Source: Colius striatus (lineage: Eukaryota; Chordata; Aves; Coliiformes; Coliidae). From it: a stretch of DNA of 64,000 nt. This document shows positions 33,309-45,700 of this stretch, in pieces. The stretch spans positions 7,812,001 to 7,876,000 of the forward strand of contig NC_084763.1 in the NCBI RefSeq assembly GCF_028858725.1. Reading direction: 5' to 3'. The position numbers and the translations under genes are program-made. Position 1 is the stretch's first letter; each line of letters starts with the position of its first letter. Under the pieces are notes generated by a model. The model was given only the letters and a program-made list of their open reading frames with translations, ran no database searches and was not told the DNA's origin.

Positions 33309-33907
33309 TGTGGTTTAACCTCAGCCAGCAACTAAGCACCACACAGCCACTCGTGTTAACTCCTTCCTGTACCAGTGGGATGAGGAAGGGATGGGGGTGG
33401 GGGGAAGCTGAAAAAACCCATATTTACACTCATGGGTTCAGATAGGAACATTTTAATAACTACAATGAAATAAAATATAATAACAATAATAAAATATATA
33501 ACACTAGTGACAATAATGAAAAGGAGTATAACAAAAAGGGAGGTAAATAAACCCAAAGAAAAGACAAGTGATGCACAATGCAGTTGCTCACCACCCACTG
33601 ACCGATGCCCAAGTAGCAATCCTCTCCTCCCCAACAACTCCCCACAGTTTCTATACTGTGTATTATGTCCTATGGTATAGAATAGCCCTTTGGCTAGTTT
33701 GGAGTCAGCTGCCCAGGCCATGCTCCCTCCCAGCTCTTTGTGTACCTTCTCGATGAAACTGAAACATCCTTCCTTTAAGATAAGAGCTACCTAGCAACAA
33801 CTAAAACATCGGTGTGTCATTAGCGTTATCCTCACACTAAATCTAAACCACAGCACCATATCAGCTATTAGGGAGAAAATTAACTCTATCTCAGCTGAAA
33901 CAAGGAC
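33309..33907 (-). mobile_element. ERVL-like solo LTR, near full length
   Basis: 599 bp, TGTGGTTTAACCTCAGCCAG to CAGCTGAAACAAGGACA in plus reading. It includes GTCCTATGGTATAGAATAGC, CAGGCCATGCTCCCTCCCAG and AGGGAGAAAATTAACTCTAT. Best representative of the family in this window; read on the minus strand it has the usual TGTCC start. No internal retroviral genes are present. Confidence 0.88.
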
Positions 33908-34383
33908 AATCACGTAGCTGACACTGCTTAGCAGCTCACTTCCTCCTCAGATCCGTGACCAGCAAACAAGACCACAAAAATAGGACCCAAACCCAGCCAG
34001 AGGAACTGGGCCAGCCCTGCTGACTCACAGTAACCCAAGAAAAACCCCAAGAGAAACAGGCTACCAAAATATTACAAATAAATCCTCTAGAGTAGGAATT
34101 TGTGGTTGACTTACAGACAGGAAAGGTACAAGGCCAGTAAGCACTGTAACAAGCACATCACCAAGAAGGACACAACACTTTCAATGAGATGAGGTGGGTG
34201 CACATACCCCAGGGCACCATTTCTGTATTGGCTTTATATTGTGAGTGCTCCCTGTGAAACCAGAGAGTTTTACATCCATCAACAGGGCAACAGAAACCTG
34301 ACAGACTGGCTCCTACAGACCACTTGGGATGTCCTGAGCCTGTCCATAAGGTATCTTCATGGGTCACGTCGGGGTTGTATGAG

Positions 34384-34527
34384 GAGCTGACAAGTCCCTG
34401 ACTTAGGGTAAACAACACTGCTGAACAACAACATCAGTGTGTCATCAACATCATTCTCATCCTAAATCCAAAACACAGCATTGTACCAGCTGTGAGGAAG
34501 AAAATTAACTCTATACCAGCCGAAATC
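34384..34527 (-). mobile_element. ERVL-like LTR fragment
   Basis: Only one end of the LTR: GCTGACAAGTCCCTGACTTA, ACATCAGTGTGTCATCAACA, CTAAATCCAAAACACAGCAT, GGAAGAAAATTAACTCTATA and CCAGCCGAAATCACA. Confidence 0.82.
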
Positions 34528-35880
34528 ACAATATTATGTCACTGAAATGACCACATTATGTCATGGAAATGACACTCTGTTTTGGGAAACTCCCTAGAAA
34601 AATTCAGGGAAAAAATAACACTACTGGAAGACCAAGAAAAAAAAATTGCAGCACTCTCAGTTTATAGGCTGGACCTCAATGCACTTAAAGTGGCATCTCA
34701 GAACATCCTTCCTCCTTTCCTCCAGTGCTGAACTCAGGAAGACTAGCTTTTGTTGAGAAGTGCTTCACAGCTGGCATATCCTGCTTTGCTACATAATCAA
34801 AACAGGCTTTTTTTACTTTCAGTTTCAAATGATTCTCCCCTCTTCTTAACCTACCAACAACAAATGATACCTAATAGAAGACACAGTTAAGGGCAAGCAG
34901 GGGAGTTTTGTTTTCATCAAAAACTCTGTACATGTACACATACTTGTGACTTCCAGTAAACCATGAAAGGACTTGCAACTCCCACTTTATACATGCAAAA
35001 CATCTTTAATATTCTAGCTGCACGGCATCATGATTGTTTTGCTAAACAAAAAACTTCCAAACCTCACAAAACAATGGAAAAAGTTAACCCTGCTTCCTAG
35101 CCTATGAAAAAAACAAACTTGAAATCCCTCATCTAGGATTGCTCAGCCATGCAGGATATAACTTGGTCCAACAGAGAGCTGTTTACACTGCTGCAGTTGT
35201 TTGCTTAGTCTAGCAATGTTTCTGTCATCAAACACAGCTGACCCGGTAAGAAAGCAATGGCAAGAGCCTCAGTATTTCCTTTGTGTAAGTGAGCTCAAGA
35301 TGGCATCGGACCTGGAATGAAAAAAAGAGATAAACCAAAACAAGAAGATTCCCCTAACTGCAAGGGTTTCAAGCCTGGGCAGCTCACAGCCAACACCTGA
35401 CAGGTTTAACTACCTGTTGGTAATAACAGTGGCAGGAAACACTCCGGTTTGCACGTTTCCATAGGAAAACAACGCTCCTTTCCATTTGCAACAAACCTGG
35501 GCTATCCAACCCTAAGTTGGATAAAAATCCAACATGTAAATCATGATGCGAGAAGAACGATGCGAGATCTTGTCGCTTCTTTTCTGCAGAAGCATACGCT
35601 GCGCCCAAACTCCTTGTCGAATGAAAAAAGAGCGTTTTGCTAAGTGACCACTCCACGACCGTGTACGAGAGTTTTGCTTTTCAGGGAAAACATCCAAAAC
35701 CACCGAAGACAATGCTTAGCTTGGGGCTGTGCCAAAGGAGTTCTCTTTCACTCCCGCAACCTCCCTGCGCAAGCCGTACCAGGCCAGTATGCTCTCCCAG
35801 GTGCCCGGCAGAGGCAGGAATGCGTTCTTCTTCCCCCGTCCTCCCCCCAGGCTCCCTTGGCAGGCCTCCCAACCAGCACG
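34528..35880. other. Between LTR fragment and TRANK1 CpG island
   Basis: Unique sequence rising in GC towards 35.9 kb. No coding exon was identified, though an alternative untranslated exon could be hidden here. Confidence 0.4.
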
Positions 35881-36560
35881 GCTACCCTCGCCGCCCGCCG
35901 AGCCCCGCATCCGCGCTCCTCCCCATCACCCGCACCCCCCATCCGCCCCGGACTGCTCGGCTACGCGGGAAATTCACTCGAACGAAGCGGAACCCCACCC
36001 GCCGCCCCCCGCCACGGCACTACCCGCGGGGCCCAAGCGACAAGAAGCGGGCGATGCGGGCGGGCAGGGGCAGCCGTAAACCCCGCACGCAGCGGCGGCG
36101 GGGGCTTTACCGCGCAGCTCGCGAGACGCGTAATATGTGTGTGTCTGGCGAAAAGGAGGGTGAGGGGTGGGGGAGTCCGTGCGTGGCCGCGCTCACGCAG
36201 ACACCTACCTGGCAGCCGCCTGCCCTCGCCGCCGTGCGCCCGGAGCCGCGGGGCCCGCGCTGGCCTCGCCCCAAAACATGGGCCGCCTCGCCCCGCCCCC
36301 GGCCCGCCCCCGCCGCCCGCGTCACCCTCAGGAACGGGGGAACCGAAACTCGCAGCCCCGGGGGACCGGGTGGCCGGCAAACGGCCCACCGAGGCACCTC
36401 CGACATGGCTCTGGGCGCCCGCAGAAAGGCCGGGTTGCTAAAAAACGACGCCGCAGTGCCTCCGGCTTGGGTGGAAAAGCAGCTTTCGTCCCGCCTCGGT
36501 CCACCCCAGACACCCTGACACCGGCCGTTTCCCCAGGGCGACCCGTGCTCAGAGGCAGGA
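35880..36560 (-). promoter_or_regulatory. TRANK1: CpG island, probable TRANK1 promoter and 5' UTR exon
   Basis: Very GC- and CpG-rich stretch with many CCGCCC/GGGCGG-type Sp1-like words and no TATA box seen, about 10.5 kb upstream of the TRANK1 start codon. On the minus strand, CTGCCAG followed by GTAGGT at 36209 and GCGCG followed by GTAAAG at 36110 are plausible donors for an untranslated first exon. Long open frames here on both strands are what stop-poor GC sequence gives and are not called as genes. The exact transcription start is unknown. Confidence 0.75.
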
Positions 36561-36603
36561 GCTGCTGCTCCGGTCGTCCACGCTTTGAGAGAAACCTAGG
36601 GAG

Positions 36604-37205
36604 TGTAATAAATAATATAAAGTGTGTATTGATCATAATAAATATAGTATTTAAAAGAATAAGAGTTTAAGAAAGATATGTGTTAGGTGTGACAAACTTA
36701 ATATGGAGTGTTTTAGAGAGATAAGTGTCCGAATGGTCAGCTCTCAGTTCTGTTTCTTTATAGATACCTAGGGGTGGACCGTGAAAATGGGCTATGGGGA
36801 CACTGTGATAGTGCTTAAAAATAAGCAATCGAGAGGGAACAGGAGTACTGCTGGAGCCCAAAAATGCCCAAATTAGGAATATCGGGACATCCGATCTACA
36901 GCAAATGCAGAGGAAAAAGAACTTTAAATCCTAAGGATGACCAATGAAGATCTCCGACGTAAAAGCTGGACATTTCGGAACCCAATCATGGACTATGTTC
37001 AGGCGTGTGGACAGCATTGAAATCTTATATAAGGCGGGAAATAGAAGGCCAAAGTGTGCCGTGGCGGAACTACTGTGTTTCCCCGGTCACCCAGCGCTGT
37101 TTTGCTCATTTGCCGCTTGCTAAATGTCTTTATTTTATGTTAAACATTAATTAATAAATTCCTTTATAGAAGAAAACAGATGTGACAACTTTTTCGTCCA
37201 TAACA
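36604..37205 (+). mobile_element. Solo LTR of an endogenous retrovirus with 5-bp target duplication
   Basis: 602 bp from TGTAATAAAT to CCATAACA, imperfect terminal inverted repeat TGTAAT/ATAACA, flanked on both sides by GGGAG (36599-36603 and 37206-37210). A TATA-like TATATAAG lies at 37026-37033 and an AATAAA at 37153-37158, consistent with U3, R and U5 in plus orientation. No internal viral genes. It is not the ERVL-like family of the TRANK1 intron. It begins within about 50 bases of the CpG island and points away from TRANK1. Confidence 0.9.
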
Positions 37206-37424
37206 GGGAGGAAAGCTTCTTTGTCCAGTTCATCACTTCCCATCGATTTTTCACCTGGGGATCGAGTGATCACGTAATAACTCCCTTTTCTGTGAAGCCC
37301 ATTTCTAATGAGGTGTTTTTCTGTCATCCAGTTTTACTGTCCAGCATGTCTTGACGGGGCCTGGAGATAATTTTCCCCTTAGAAGCCCTCACCCTGCTGT
37401 GCTTTGTACCAGGATCACTGATCC

Positions 37425-37792
37425 CAACTGACCCAAGGGGTATTCCATAGCGTATGACAGCTGCTCGGTAATAAGCTAAGAGAAAGGAAGAAAGGGCGGC
37501 ATTTGTTATTAGACCGTTTGTCTTTTGAAGCAATCACTCTGCATACTGAAGCCTTGCTTCCTGGGAAGTGTCCAGACGTCACCTGCTGATAGGAAGTAGA
37601 GAATAAATCTTTTGTTTTCTTTCGCTTCCACAGCAGCCTTTGTGTTTGCTGTATCAAACTGCCCTTATCTTGACCCACCAAGTTATTTTCCATCTTATTT
37701 TCTTCCCCCACTGTCCTGTTGAGGGGGACAGTGATAGACCAGCTTGGTGGCCATGTGGCATCCAGTCAAGGTCAACCCACCACATTCTCATA
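37425..37792 (+). mobile_element. ERVL-like LTR, 3' part
   Basis: Starts at GACCCAAGGGGTATTCCATA, which is the middle of the family consensus, continues through TATCTTGACCCACCAAGTTA and GAGGGGGACAGTGATAGACC, and ends near GGTCAACCCACCACA. The 5' part is missing. Confidence 0.75.
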
Positions 37793-37812
37793 CAAAAATA
37801 AATTTCTCCCCA

Positions 37813-38293
37813 GCTCAAGAAAGACAGGGAAATTCTAGAGAGAGCCCAGCAAAAGGCTACTAAGATGATGAGGGGACTGGAACATCTTCCTTATGAAGAA
37901 AGGCTGTGAGACCTGGGGCTGTTTAGCCTGGAGAAGACCGAGAGGGCAGCTCATCAATGCTTATAAATATCTAAAAGATGGGTATCAAAAGGATGGGGCA
38001 ACACTTTTTTCTGTAGTGTCCAGTAAGTAAAAGGATAAGGAGTAACAGGCACAAGCTGCAACATGGGAAGTTCCACTTGAACATGAGGAAAAAATTCCTT
38101 GGTGTTGAGGTGGGGGAGCCCTGACACAGGCTGCACAGGGAGCATGAGGACTCTCCTTCTCTGGAGGTTTCCAAACCTGCCTGAAAGTGTTCCTGAGTGA
38201 CCTGATCTAGACAAAGCTACTTTAGCAGGGAGTTGAACTAGATGAGATCTAGAGGTCCCTTTCCAACCCCCACCATTCCATGATTCCATGATC
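37813..38293 (+). repeat. CR1 LINE 3' fragment
   Basis: CTCAAGAAAGACAGGGAAAT, GGGGCTGTTTAGCCTGGAGA and the end CATTCCATGATTCCATGATC. Frame broken. Confidence 0.93.
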
Positions 38294-39111
38294 TGTCTTC
38301 TACCCATTTAGGGACCAGAGAAACAAAACAATGTTAACCTTAACATGAGTGTTTTTATCACTTTGCTCCAAGTGAAATGCATTGAAATAGTGGGGCAAAG
38401 CCACTTTAAAAAACAAAGCATTCAAGAGTGCAGCCACCATTGGTGTTCTGGAGCTTATGGAGGCAAGGTGGGGAAACTGCATGGTCCCCAGTATAATCTG
38501 GTTTGCTGAATGACTTGAAGAAATCAAAGTCCGTGGGTGGGATTCTGCAGTTCCCATTCAGGCAGCAGTACATGTGTGAATCATCAGAGTATAAACACAG
38601 AGAGCGATGAGCATCTGAAGTATCTGCCATTTCATGTGACCTCTGAACTCTTTATCATTGTCGTCTGGGGATGTTTCACTTCAGCGCAGAGAAACCAAGG
38701 ACCAACTTACCTCAATTGGGGTGCAGAAAGCAGAAAACACTGCTTTTTGGCTTAAAGGCACTCTGACCTAAACTGGCACAACAAGCAGCTGTTGCCATAT
38801 CTGTTTGCAAGCCATGGCAAAGTTTGTCAAACCAGTCATAAGAAAACTCAATTTCTTTTTCCTTTCTTTGTTTTGTTTTAACTCAGCTATCAAAACAAAG
38901 CTTGGCAGCTTGTGAGCCTTACGCTGGTGTGCAGCCAGGCCTTTCCTTCTCGTGAGGAGCAAAACACTTGGCAAAAAGCAGTGTCCCTGCCACACCACAC
39001 ACTTTGCCAGTGAGTTAATGAGTCTGCAAATTATTGCATTTCCTAATTCTAAATGAATGGAGAAAGAATAGAAACTGAAAGGCTGGACCTGCTTGTGGAG
39101 GCACTACTGCC
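38294..39111. other. Intergenic, no feature seen
   Basis: Unique sequence between CR1 copies; no exon or regulatory signature I can support. Confidence 0.45.
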
Positions 39112-39248
39112 TAGAATCATAAAATCATTTCTGCTGGAGAACGACCTTTAAGATCATTAAGTCCAACAGTTAACTCAGCACTGCCACATCCACCACTCAA
39201 CGACGTCCCCAAGCACCACATCTGCATGTCTTAAATGTCTCCAGCGTG
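39112..39248 (-). repeat. CR1 LINE 3'-end fragment
   Basis: AGAATCATAAAATCATTTCT, GACCTTTAAGATCATTAAGT and CCAAGCACCACATCTGCATG, in reverse orientation. Confidence 0.85.
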
Positions 39249-39367
39249 TCTTGAGGGCACAGGTACTCAGACAAACAAGCAGTTAGGCATGCTGGCTGGT
39301 ATGGGATGTTCTGTGCAGAAGAAGGAGCACTGCTGCTCATAAAGACCAGCAAGGAAGCACAAAATGA

Positions 39368-39555
39368 TCATAGAATCACAGAATTGGTTTGGTTGGAAAA
39401 GACTGTTAAGATCACAGAGTCCAACCGCTGCCTTCACGCTGCCAAGCCCAGCACTAACCCATGTCCCTCAGCACCTCAGCTACACAGCTTTGCAGTAGCT
39501 CCAGGGATGGGGACTCCACTACCTCTCTGGGCAGCCTGGGACAGTGTCTAACAAC
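39368..39555 (-). repeat. CR1 LINE 3'-end fragment
   Basis: CATAGAATCACAGAATTGGT followed by AGCTCCAGGGATGGGGACTC and CTCTGGGCAGCCTGGGACAG, reverse orientation. Confidence 0.9.
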
Positions 39556-42309
39556 TGATGATGTACAAAGCCTTCCTATTTAGCTCCTACATCTCCTCTG
39601 TTGCAGCTGTAGAACAGACACATCAAAGTGGGCACATTTCCTAGGGAAAGTACTTCTTTTGGATGGGTGAGTAACAGATCCCTCCATATGCTTGTCACTC
39701 CACAGAAGAACACATGGATCAGAGCTCACGATAGAGATTCATCCATTGCGTGGACAGGCCTTGGAACAAGGCTGATGCTAGAAATTGTGCTTTTGAGCCT
39801 TCTTTCTTTGACAGGAAGAACACTCTTCTTCCCCTTCTAACACACCCAGCCTGCCCAGCTCCCTCACTGAGGGCAGTGGGATAGACCCTGGCTGGGGAAA
39901 CCCCTGCTAGGATGGTCCCCTGAGGATCCCCATGCCTTGTGGAGCAGAGCAGCTGTCCCATGCTGCTCCCTGACACCTTACACATAAAACCATCTTTTTC
40001 CTGGTGTGACTGCCCTTCATGAGAGAGTTAGTCAACAAAAACACGCTGGCCGTAAATGATGTCTCCAGCTATCACAGCTATGAGGGCAAAAGTTGGTGGT
40101 GTAGGTGTGGTTTCGTGGAAGTAGCCAAGCTGCAGCTTCTGTCAAGGTGAGTATTTCAGGATGTTTGCTTGACTTTAAAGGCAAACTGATGTACTAATAC
40201 TGATGATGAGCTTCTGTTTACCCTGGTTTATTTCTGAGGTCAAGAAACTTGTCCCAGAGAAATCAGCTGCTTTGGAATAATAGTTTTAAAAGAACTTTTA
40301 ATGGAAACCTAAGCACAGAATAAGTATGCAAAACAACTACTGCCAAATGCAGGCCTATTTTATTATTTAGCTTCCAGTTGCCCTAATGATGAAAAAACCC
40401 TTCACATCTCTCCTGTCTGATGTGCCTTGCATTATACTTTCCTGTTACTCCATTTCCTTAAAGCCTATTCAGCCTTGCATCAGCATCATGTAACCCAGTG
40501 TATTTGTAAACCTTCTGAATGCCTATTAAGGCATTTTATAGCCCCCTAAGAAGAGGTCCCTATTGTTGCACAAGCAATTCTCATCAGTCCACACACAGCT
40601 GTTGGTGCTCTTTTGCCACCAGCACTCTCCACAGCCATTTTCTGACGTTATTCTTCATACACTGAAAGCAGTTGTGGCACAGCATGTCCTGAGCTGGGAC
40701 TGGAGTCCTGTGACAGCAAGTACTGGGTATCTTGCTAAGGAAAGCAATATAATCTTGTACACCAGAAGGCCTGTTGTGCATGGAAGGACTGCTGTAGAGA
40801 TGTCTCTTAGTTAGACTTTAACCCAGCTACTGATGGCAGCCTTAAAGCTGCAGAAGCATAAAACTCACTGGGTACTGCACAGTTACCTTCATTTCCTATC
40901 TCCTTTATGGCTGCAAAACAAATTGGAATCACCAGCCAGTTCAAGGCTGTTTACACAGAGTGGTCACTCCCATGAGAGTAGTTCAAATAGTCTTACTAAA
41001 GAGGTAGAAACTGAGCCAAGCGAGTGATGAAGAACAGGTAGGATGACCAATAGATGTGACCAAAGTAAAGAAACATGCTTCTGTTATCTAAGCCTGTTTA
41101 TTTTGGAGGCAAAAAAAAAAAAAGGAGGAAAGAGAGAAAGGTGGAGAATGGAGGAGAAGATGAAGATTTTGGGAAAGGCTCTCCCAGAGGCCCACTGGTA
41201 CAGGCTGAGATAGGTGAGTCTCCCAGCAGCAGTGCCTGAAGGAATGTGGAGAAGGGCAACCAACAGCTGGCAGCAACAGAACAAATGAAAACACAGGGCT
41301 TTTAGTCAAAGATGCTGGGAAAAAACTCACAATAACAACAAATTTAAGATACATATTTTGTACTATTTTGTTTTGAAGTAAATCCATAGATTTGCCCCAG
41401 TTCTGGTTCAAGTAACTTTGAGCCAATAACTTCAGATCCATGTCTCTGCCTCCAGACCAGTATGTTCTAATGGGGTGCAGCTGCCTGTGGATGTTGTGCT
41501 ACAGGAATGCCAAAATCCCCAAGATAACTGAGACTGCATGAAGCCAGTAATGAAAATAACAGCAGCAATGGGCCATCAGCTGCTTTGGAGCATGAAGGCA
41601 AAGCTTTAATCAGCAAAGAACGTATCCGTTCACAACACCAAGAACTGGATGGGATTTTAGCAAGAGAGAGTGGCATTGAGCCTTCATGAGAAACAGAGAT
41701 GACGGGCTTGCTGACAGAGAGGAAAAGGAAGAGATGTCCAAAGCTCAGGAAATGTTTGTGCCTCAGGAAACCAGTCAAGAATCTGCGCAGGCAAACCAAG
41801 ACAGCTAGCTCAAATATGTTCCCATCCAGGTCTGAGCACCAGCATGCTCAAAGCTGTGCACCAGAAGAGATTTGGCAGGCTTTCCTGTGTTTGTTTTTCT
41901 AATAAGTCCAGGCCAAATTTTGAGCAGGAGATATTTGTGTTTACTGCTACCTGTGGGCACCACTGCCATGGGTGCAGAGGAGCAAATGGCTTTACAAAAT
42001 TGCTCTTCTCCTTTTATGTGATTCAGCCTCTCAAAACCAGCTCATGACAGTGACTACTGAGAAGGACACCGTCTGCCACCCATCCTCCAGGACCTTCCAG
42101 CTGAGCCAGTGTGATCCCATCCATCCCAAGGGTACATCATGGCCACTCCTGTACAAAACTGAGCATCCAGCCACCACAGCCTTGTGGAGCAAAATCAAAA
42201 TGGGATGATGTTCTCTTGTAATCAAAATAAAATGAGGTTAAAGCACCCAAGTATTTACTGCCAAATAAAATACTACAAAACAGTTCTTTTTCCCTGGAGT
42301 CCAACCATG
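39556..42309. other. Intergenic, no gene recognised
   Basis: About 2.7 kb of unique sequence. An A12-13 run lies at about 41109. Short open frames present here show no family similarity I can name. Confidence 0.45.
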
Positions 42310-42535
42310 CAATAATCACAGAACCATAGAAGAGTGGAAGGAGCCTCTGAAGATCCTCTGTCCTTGCCTCTGGTGGGAAGGAGAGCCCAGGTGAGATGAC
42401 CTAGCACCCTGTCTAGTCTCATGTTGGAAACCTCCAGTGATAGAGGCTCTTTTGCATCCCTGAGCAGGTTGTTTCAGTGACTGAATAATCTTGCTGTAAA
42501 AGCTCTCTTTTGTATATCTCAGGATGAAGACCCTC
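42310..42535 (-). repeat. Diverged CR1-like fragment
   Basis: ATCACAGAACCATAGAAGAG start with CAGGTTGTTTCAGTGACTGA and AAGCTCTCTTTTGTATATCT, the order of a reversed CR1 3' end; more diverged than the others. Confidence 0.6.
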
Positions 42536-43184
42536 ATGTCCAATTTAAAATGTTTATTCTTCAATTTATTTCCATTAATATATACTGATATTATACAGTT
42601 AATATAGTACTTTAAAGCTCACCTTAAGCTTCCTCTAACTGAGACTGTGGCAAAAGAAAACAGAAGACACGGAATGTTATGCAATAGTATTAAACCATCA
42701 TACAGAAGTCACCAGCCAGAGCTCACAAAATGTTTTACAAAGGGAAGTCTTGTATTCTGCAGGACACACAGTCACACAGAAGGTACAGAAACAAGGGAAA
42801 ACACTATGGCTTTTGTTTCATACTTCCTGGTTGTCCCAGAAGATTTTTCTGTTTCCAAGGAAGAGATAAGGAGAATGTCAGAAAAACTAGAATCATCATG
42901 GACAGTAGCTTGGAAAAATCTAAACACTGTGGAATGACACAGTTACTCTAATAGGGGGGGAGGAGAGAAGTTGGCATACATTTAGTCTCATAAATTCCAT
43001 CTTTATACCACTTTAGGAACATAGAAAATGCTGTCTCTGTACCAATGTGTGATTAATTTATATAAGCATTCTGCTTGTGAGAACTTCTGCATGTCAGATG
43101 AAGAGAGAACAACTGATGTGGTATGTTTGCAGAGGACAGTTACAGAATGCCTTACCTACAGCAGTGCCCTCCCTAAAGAAGCAG

Positions 43185-43275
43185 GACTTAGTCTGCTGGA
43201 GAGGGACCTGGGAGTTCTGGTTGATGGCAAACTAAACATGAGCCAGCAATATGCCCTTGTGGTCAAGAATGCACT
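43185..43275 (+). repeat. CR1 LINE fragment
   Basis: GAGAGGGACCTGGGAGTTCT then AACTAAACATGAGCCAGCAA: an internal piece of CR1 ORF2, truncated at both ends. Confidence 0.85.
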
Positions 43276-44546
43276 AAAAACTAGGCTGAAAAATCACAGC
43301 TGGGACAATATTTTCTAGCAAAACCCCTCCTCTTGCAGCATGTAAATGCCTGAGGCTATGTATAAAGGCTTGTGACACACAGTCTTGAGCAGCTCTTGTA
43401 CTCCTACAAGTGCATTTTCACCTATCCCTGGTCCATGAGACACTGACCTAGAATATAATCACTGCAGCTTAACAAATGATGCTGCATCAGGTAAGCAACA
43501 GTAACTGTCTTGCACAGTATATGAGATGACATGATTTCACTGGAAAAATGAGTCTGATGGTTTTTTCTGTCTTGGGATGGGAGGTTTTGTGTGGGTTTTT
43601 TTTTTAGGTAGGCACTGCATTATCCTGGAGTAGATCCTTCTCTGTAAATAGGTTTAGTAATATATCAGTACCAGCAGTGCTATTGCTTCTACAGCCAACC
43701 TCTGTAGCACTGATTTTGTGTTAACATTTTCTTCTGCATCCTAAAGCTGTCTGAAACTCACTGCAAGGCCAGTGGGTCTGTATTCAGCAATGATAAGGGT
43801 TAAAAGAACTGCCTGGACACTCCCGGTACTTGTTGAGACAAGCTGAGAAGAAGCAGAGGTCTGTGAGTCAAGGTCATTTGGTTTGCATTCTTTCAGTTAT
43901 CTCTTTCTAGCCAACTGGAGACAGTTTAAAGAAACTATCATAAACTTTTGCTGCTGTTTGGCAGTAACAACTGTACGAAGGGTGAAAGATACCCATGGGT
44001 GTCAGGGACAAATGATTTAAGGACAAATGAGAAGACACAACCAGAGACTTCAATATCACCTATGAAATCCCTAGAAGGGAGTTTACAGTATTAGTGAAGA
44101 AAAAACCCCTGTTACTGGAATGCTGCTCAACTTGCTTCTCTTTAAAAGCAAACAAAATGATAAGCCTTTCTTTGCTCAAGTAATCCTCATCTTCTAACCT
44201 CCTATTCTGCTTGAGCTGCAGTGTGAAAACCTCATAATTGTAACTTTTTAGACTAATTGCTCTTCAGTCCTTTCTCCAGTGTAGCACATCCCTTCCTCTC
44301 TGTAGCACTGCCTCATGGCACAGGGTATAGTCTTGGGTTGTGTCAATCAGGACTTATTTAAGTCCTTGTTTCCCCTATCTTCCAATTTTTTCTTAAATCT
44401 TATTTCTGAATAGCCTCTTTTCACTGCTGAAGCCAAAGAAATGTTGACTTTGGATGGATCAATAACAAATTACAGGTAAGTTTAAAACCTCTTTGCTGAG
44501 CTTCTTAATACATTTGAGTTAGAGTAGTTAGTACATGCTGCAGATA
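43276..44546. other. Intergenic, no feature seen
   Basis: About 1.3 kb of unique AT-rich sequence with no gene or element I can name. Confidence 0.45.
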
Positions 44547-44912
44547 ATCATAGAATGGTAGGGGTTGGAAGGGACCTTTAGAGATCATCTAGTCCAACCC
44601 CTCTGCAGAAGCAGGGTCACCTAGATCAGGTCATATAGGAACATGTCCAGGCATGTCTTGAAGTCCTCCAAGGAAGGAGACTCCACAACCCCTCTGGGCA
44701 GCCTGTGCCAGGGCTCCCTCACCTCAACAGGGAAATAGTTTTTCCTTATGTTTAAGTGGAACTTTTTGTGTTCAAGCTTCATCCCCTTACCCCATATCCT
44801 GTTGCTAGCTACTATAGAAAGGGATGTCCCAACCTCCTGACACCCACCCTTTAGATATTTGTAAATGTTAATAAGATCTCCCCTCAGCCTCCTCTTTTCT
44901 AGACTAAGTAAG
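44547..44912 (-). repeat. CR1 LINE 3' fragment
   Basis: AATCATAGAATGGTAGGGGT to TTCTAGACTAAG. A minus-strand frame of about 100 codons still reads [20 protein letters not shown] and ends FLYDLI, so it is close to the copies at 10283 and 21864. Confidence 0.94.
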
Positions 44913-45438
44913 ACTTGAAAGTGGTACACAATACAGTAGACTGACCCAAGCTAGCTAGATCTCTGCATTTATAAAATAAAACACTCACACAAATGGATTT
45001 TACAATAAAGTCAAAGCATTCAAAATCCATATTGTTTACTGGCACTTGGGCCACCTCTTCTCAACAGTGAGAAAGATGTTGGCAACTTCTTCCACTGCAT
45101 TAGTCTTTTTAATTAAATGGTTCTCTATGCCTCCAAGGGAAAAACTCACTACATTTCTCTGGTGATTGTGGGGCTGTTTCATGTGTTTCTAAGAAACTAA
45201 TTCTTGCCTCCTGAAATCTCTTAGCATTGATTGCTAAATATATCACCTTTCCTCTTTTGGATCTCAAAAAGCATTAAGATTCCAACAGGCTTTTTCTTCA
45301 TTCAGTCTTCACCACTTCCCTTGCCCTGACACCACTTCTGAGCCCTGGCATGAAAACCTGATGGTTATATCTTCCTAAATTACTCAAAATAAAGTCTATA
45401 CCTTTTGGTTTTGCTTTGCTGTAATAAAAGTCCAATTC
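44913..45438. other. Intergenic, no feature seen
   Basis: Unique sequence between two CR1 copies. Confidence 0.45.
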
Positions 45439-45700
45439 ACAGAATCACAGAATCAATCTCAAAGGTTGGAAGGGACCTTGAAAGATCATCCAGTCCAACC
45501 CCCCCACCAGAGCAGGACCATCTAGAGTAGGTCACACAGAACTCGTCCAGCTGGGTTTTGAATGTCCCCAGAGGAGGAGACTCCACAGCCCATCTGGGCA
45601 GTCTGTTCCAGTGATCCCTCACCTCAACAGGGAAGAAGTTTTTCCTTTCTTTCTTTGGAACCTCTTATGTTCCAGCTTGTACCTGTTGCCCCTTGTCAGA
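45439..45700 (-). repeat. CR1 LINE 3' fragment
   Basis: CAGAATCACAGAATCAATCT, GAAGGGACCTTGAAAGATCA, GGGCAGTCTGTTCCAGTGAT and TGTACCTGTTGCCCCTTGTC, reverse orientation. Confidence 0.93.

Noticed and set aside
33309-33907. 5-bp target duplication around the best ERVL-like LTR
   Set aside because: Flanks CTCAC and ATCAC look similar but require shifting the LTR borders and a mismatch, so I do not claim a duplication.
35637-36518. Long open frames (up to 293 codons) on both strands in the TRANK1 CpG island
   Set aside because: Several overlapping frames are open at once on both strands, composition is Pro/Arg/Ala-rich low complexity, and no protein family is recognisable; this is expected of stop-poor GC-rich DNA.
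42647-42937. 96-codon plus-strand frame in the intergenic region
   Set aside because: No family similarity, ordinary composition and no supporting promoter or splice signals; length is within chance for 64 kb.
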